In this document: positions 5,310 through 7,169 of the stretch, piece after piece | Layout: every line of letters starts with the position of its first letter | Numbering within the stretch: position 1 is the stretch's first letter | Assembly: GCA_000695745.1 (NCBI GenBank) | Contig: ASHK01000364.1 | Span: 1 to 7,169 of the forward strand | DNA: 7,169 nucleotides | Source of the DNA: Vibrio madracius | GTDB lineage: Bacteria > Pseudomonadota > Gammaproteobacteria > Enterobacterales > Vibrionaceae | Direction: 5' to 3' | Translations under genes and position numbers: made by a program | The notes under the pieces: generated by a model | Told to the model about the DNA's origin: nothing | Seen by the model: only the letters and a program-made list of their open reading frames with translations | The model's database searches: none

Positions 5310-5914
5310 TGACAAAAGTACTTATTCTTTACCCCAAGGCTTTTAACTGTTACTCCAAGTTCTATCGTAAAGTTGAACGGATCTTGAGTAGCCTTGATAG
5401 TGTGACGATAGTCTTTCCGCAAGACTCTAACGGATTGATTAGTCAGATTGCGCAACAACTGCCCATGATCGTAGGCAGTATTGAAAATCCAAGTTGGTCG
5501 GAAGAGGATATCACTCATGGTATCGTTTTTGACGATGGTGAAGAATTTGGAGAAGAGGTTAGTAAGTTAAAGACAATAAGAATACCACTCAGAGTTATCC
5601 ATATAGATATAACAAGAGTCATCAATGTTAAAAAGGAGCCTAGCTATCAAAAGCAAGGTGATACTGAAGTATACCAATACATAGGGAGAGGCTCTTATTG
5701 GGGAAACCCTTATTCGATGTTTGACGGTCACGGTGATCGTGATGAAGTGATTAGAAAGTTTAAGTATGACTTTGACTTTGATAAGTTTCCAAACATTGAT
5801 AAAGCCAAGGTTTATGATCTGGCAGGTAAGAGATTAGGTTGCTTTTGTAAGCCAGAAGCTTGCCATGGTGATGTTCTAGCTGATTTTCTAAATGCTTGGG
5901 ATGACGGCAAGTAA
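5309..5914 (+). CDS. Rossmann-like N-terminal domain fused to a C-terminal DUF4326 domain
   Basis: A 201-residue protein. Residues about 1-105 begin MTKVLILYPKAFN and alternate strand and helix (VTIVFPQ, HGIVFDDGEEF, IPLRVIHIDITRV), compatible with a divergent SLOG-like or other Rossmann-type nucleotide-binding domain; this part is uncertain. Residues about 122-196 are DUF4326: YQYIGRGSYWGNP (122-134), GDRDEVIRKF (142-151), then LAGKRLGCFCKPEACHGDVL (171-190) with C178, C180 and CHGD at 185-188. The Cys-His cluster could bind metal or act in catalysis. It starts in the TAATG overlap with the DUF488 stop and has no ribosome site of its own, so it depends on upstream translation. It is the last gene of the cassette, about 170 bp before the tRNA-derived att repeat. 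No intrinsic terminator was found after it. Confidence 0.8.
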   Translation: MTKVLILYPKAFNCYSKFYRKVERILSSLDSVTIVFPQDSNGLISQIAQQLPMIVGSIENPSWSEEDITHGIVFDDGEEFGEEVSKLKTIRIPLRVIHIDITRVINVKKEPSYQKQGDTEVYQYIGRGSYWGNPYSMFDGHGDRDEVIRKFKYDFDFDKFPNIDKAKVYDLAGKRLGCFCKPEACHGDVLADFLNAWDDGK

Positions 5915-6085
5915 GTCTGCAGCTGCATTTGAGAGGTAGATGTGTAACTACTAAAAGCTCTGTATTGCACGCTCGTGTGTAATTTATGGGTAATTTAGTC
6001 TAAACCTTGTTAAAACGTACTCGACCGCTGTTGGTTGAATCCCTTGGCAATAAAGCATACTATGTCAAAGTAAATCGTAGCTTTG
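5915..6085. other. Island-end non-coding arm before the tRNA-Leu fragment
   Basis: No gene is supported. TGTGTAA at 5941 and 5976, and GTAATTTA in two copies within 5978-5998, are short direct repeats of the kind that integrase arm-binding sites form near an att core. They are too short to be sure. Confidence 0.3.
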
Positions 6086-6141
6086 AGATTCAAAATCCGT
6101 TGCCTTCGGGCGTGGCGGTTCAAGTCCGCCCACCGGTACCA
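6086..6141 (+). repeat. tRNA-Leu(CAA) 3' fragment: attachment-site core at the island end
   Basis: From the anticodon loop onward this matches a tRNA-Leu 3' half: the loop with anticodon CAA (6091-6093), 3' anticodon strand AATCCGT, long variable arm (GCC-TTC-GGGC), T arm GGCGG-TTCAAGT-CCGCC, acceptor strand CACCGGT, A and CCA (6139-6141). The 5' half is absent: the bases before GATTCAAAATC do not form the other anticodon strand, D arm or acceptor. A full tRNA would need an ACCGGTG-type 5' end, which is not present. This is what remains when a tyrosine-recombinase element integrates at a tRNA anticodon loop, so it is read as the distal att site. Confidence 0.82.
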
Positions 6142-6154
6142 TATTTTAAGACAG

Positions 6155-6182
6155 AGCCTCGACGAAAGTCGGGGCTTTGTTG
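6155..6182 (+). terminator. Terminator following the tRNA-Leu fragment
   Basis: Stem GCCTCGAC (6156-6163), GAAA tetraloop, and GTCGGGGC (6168-6175), followed by TTTGTTGT. This is typical of a tRNA-gene terminator and was presumably carried along with the att segment. Confidence 0.7.
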
Positions 6183-6197
6183 TATCAAGGGTTTGTG

Positions 6198-6259
6198 AAT
6201 TCAAATCCAGCGTGGCGTCAGGAGTGCCTGCCCAGTCAAGTCACCCACCGGTACCATAT
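6198..6259 (+). repeat. Second, degenerate tRNA-Leu-like 3' fragment
   Basis: CCCACCGGTACCATAT occurs here (6244-6259) and, identically, at 6129-6144. Upstream, TTCAAATCC (6200-6208), GCGTGGCG and GTCAAGTC keep the order of the first copy, but the variable arm and T stem are disrupted. It looks like a decayed att site of an earlier element, or the original chromosomal junction. Confidence 0.6.
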
Positions 6260-6264
6260 ATAGA

Positions 6265-6290
6265 AAAGGTCGCTTTTATAGCGGCCTTTC
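6265..6290. terminator. Terminator-like hairpin after the second fragment
   Basis: AAAGGTCGC (6265-6273) pairs with GCGGCCTTT (6281-6289) through nine pairs, one of them T/G. The T-tail is weak on the plus strand, while a short A-run precedes it, so it could work in both directions. Confidence 0.6.
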
Positions 6291-6626
6291 GTCGTTTTGG
6301 GTGTTTGGAAAGCGGGTGTAATCGGGTTTTAGCTCAAACTTCTTTCCCACACTGAGCTAAAGAACGTTCTAGATAGATATATTTTATTCGTCTTCAAATT
6401 TATCCCATGTCCCATATGGGGTACATCGCATGTTGATTTCTGCGCGTAAGGGAATCTCAGTTAATCCAAGAAGTGTCTAAAGCTGCAACTTTGCAAATTA
6501 AGCATGCAGGAGCACGCAGTTGCACAATTTTGGTATATAGTTCTTTATTAAGACATTCATCACTTTGAGCTTCGCCCAAGAGTTATTGAATGATGTTTAG
6601 GAATGATGATTATAGAGGCTTCTTAT
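6291..6626. promoter_or_regulatory. Non-coding region upstream of the peroxidase gene
   Basis: No gene is visible. Dyads: TTTAGCTCA (6328-6336) / TGAGCTAAA (6353-6361), AGAACGTTCT (6361-6370), CCCATATGGG (6411-6420), and TGCAACT (6484-6490) / AGTTGCA (6518-6524). An extended -10-like TGGTATATA lies at 6531-6539 with no good -35. The last dyad overlaps where a -35 would be, so it may be an operator for the peroxidase gene. The ribosome site GAGG is at 6615-6618. Confidence 0.35.
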
Positions 6627-7169
6627 ATGAAAAATACCATTGTAGAACGAGCACAAGTGGGTGTGCTATCGGATCCTTCTACATTTGCTGAGTACCTGAC
6701 CTTTGTCCTCAAAAATAGCGCTGACACCACATCTGTTCAAGATGCCCTTTCACAAATCTCTGGCATTGAAAAATCCATTGCACAGAAAGATCCTAGTGCA
6801 AACTTGAGTATTACTGTGGGTATCGCTAAAAATGCATGGTCTATTGCGCTTCCCGATGTTGTCATGCCTAAACACCTCACAACATTTACTGAAATGAAAG
6901 ATGGCGACCGCCATTTTCCAAGTACGGCTGGCGACATCTTCTTGATGATCAAATCTGAACGCATCGACTTAAACTACCAAGCCGCTAAATACCTGTTAGC
7001 AGCCTTTAGAGAATCCGCAGAACTGGTCGAAGATATCCAAGGTTTTAAATACTTAGACAACCGTGATTTGATTGATTTTGTTGACGGGACAGAGAATCCA
7101 AAACACCAAGCACGTGTGAATGCTGTTTTAGTGCAAGACGAAGCAGACATTCATCTTGGTGGCAGCTAT
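6627..7169 (+). CDS. Dyp-type (YfeX-like) heme peroxidase, 5' part; runs off the right edge
   Basis: From ATG 6627, with GAGG eight bases upstream, 181 codons stay open to the window end. This is roughly the first 60 % of a protein that is usually about 300 residues. Residues 138-157 contain IQGFKYLDNRDLIDFVDGTE, the conserved segment of dye-decolorizing peroxidases. D153 in the 'xxDGTENP' motif is the distal acid, although the usual first Gly of GxxDG is Asp (D150) here. The N-terminal VERAQVGVL and FPSTAGDIFLMIKSER agree with the ferredoxin-like fold. The heme-ligand His lies in the missing C-terminal part. The enzyme reduces peroxide in the cytoplasm and YfeX homologues have also been linked to porphyrin handling. 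Its position after the tRNA fragment and terminators suggests native chromosome rather than island cargo. Confidence 0.92.
   Translation, partial: MKNTIVERAQVGVLSDPSTFAEYLTFVLKNSADTTSVQDALSQISGIEKSIAQKDPSANLSITVGIAKNAWSIALPDVVMPKHLTTFTEMKDGDRHFPSTAGDIFLMIKSERIDLNYQAAKYLLAAFRESAELVEDIQGFKYLDNRDLIDFVDGTENPKHQARVNAVLVQDEADIHLGGSY

Noticed and set aside
5306..5518. Minus-strand frame of 70 codons
   Set aside because: It is antisense to the coupled third gene of the cassette.
6050..6141. Complete tRNA-Leu gene
   Set aside because: The acceptor 5' strand, D arm and 5' anticodon strand are missing, so only a 3' fragment is present.
6007..6355. Several frames on both strands across the island end
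   Set aside because: They run through the tRNA-Leu fragments and terminators, and have no domain signature; they are chance frames.
6737..6964. Minus-strand frame of 75 codons
   Set aside because: It is antisense to the clear Dyp-peroxidase reading frame.

Overview
The window looks like the right-hand end of a mobile genomic island in a gammaproteobacterium, most likely a Vibrio or close relative. This is judged from the low-to-moderate GC by eye, the tRNA-Leu style, and a chromosomal YfeX-type Dyp peroxidase gene at the right edge. No species can be fixed from the sequence alone. The island end is marked near 6086-6141 by a 3' fragment of a tRNA-Leu(CAA) gene. This is the typical footprint of a tyrosine-recombinase element that enters a tRNA gene, and a second, decayed copy follows about 115 bp later. 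The intact tRNA and the integrase must lie outside the window.

Layout, left to right. (1) 1-1857, minus strand: an operon read right to left. It encodes a coiled-coil, single-TM envelope protein, an ImmA/IrrE-type zinc metallopeptidase whose frame is broken near its C-terminus, and the start of a protein resembling the phage T4 'beta protein' family. (2) 1858-2181: a divergent intergenic region with a 31-bp near-perfect palindrome. (3) 2182-4022, plus strand: the probable replication/regulation core of a satellite-like element. It holds a small winged-helix/excisionase-like protein, a 230-bp tract of successive hairpins ending in an intrinsic terminator, an inovirus Gp2 (YagK/YfjJ)-like protein split by a frameshift, a nested inverted repeat, an AlpA-type regulator and a possible 48-residue membrane peptide. 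(4) 4163-5914, plus strand: a tight three-gene cassette of overlapping reading frames encoding a dual-OB protein, a DUF488 protein and a protein with a C-terminal DUF4326 domain. (5) 5915-6626: island end, two tRNA-Leu-like att repeats, two terminators and the promoter region of the peroxidase. (6) 6627-7169: the 5' part of the Dyp-peroxidase gene, presumed to be native chromosome.

The two best candidates for something undescribed are the dual-OB/DUF488/DUF4326 cassette and the membrane protein/ImmA/beta-protein operon. The cassette is translationally coupled, sits as cargo next to the att site, and its last two proteins share a Cys-His C-terminal signature. The structured tract at 2445-2673 is the best non-coding candidate, either a regulatory RNA or a replication origin next to a Rep-like gene. 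Two reading frames (the ImmA and Gp2-like genes), and perhaps a third (the membrane protein's signal peptide), are each off by a single missing base. They may therefore be decaying genes, recoding sites or sequence errors.
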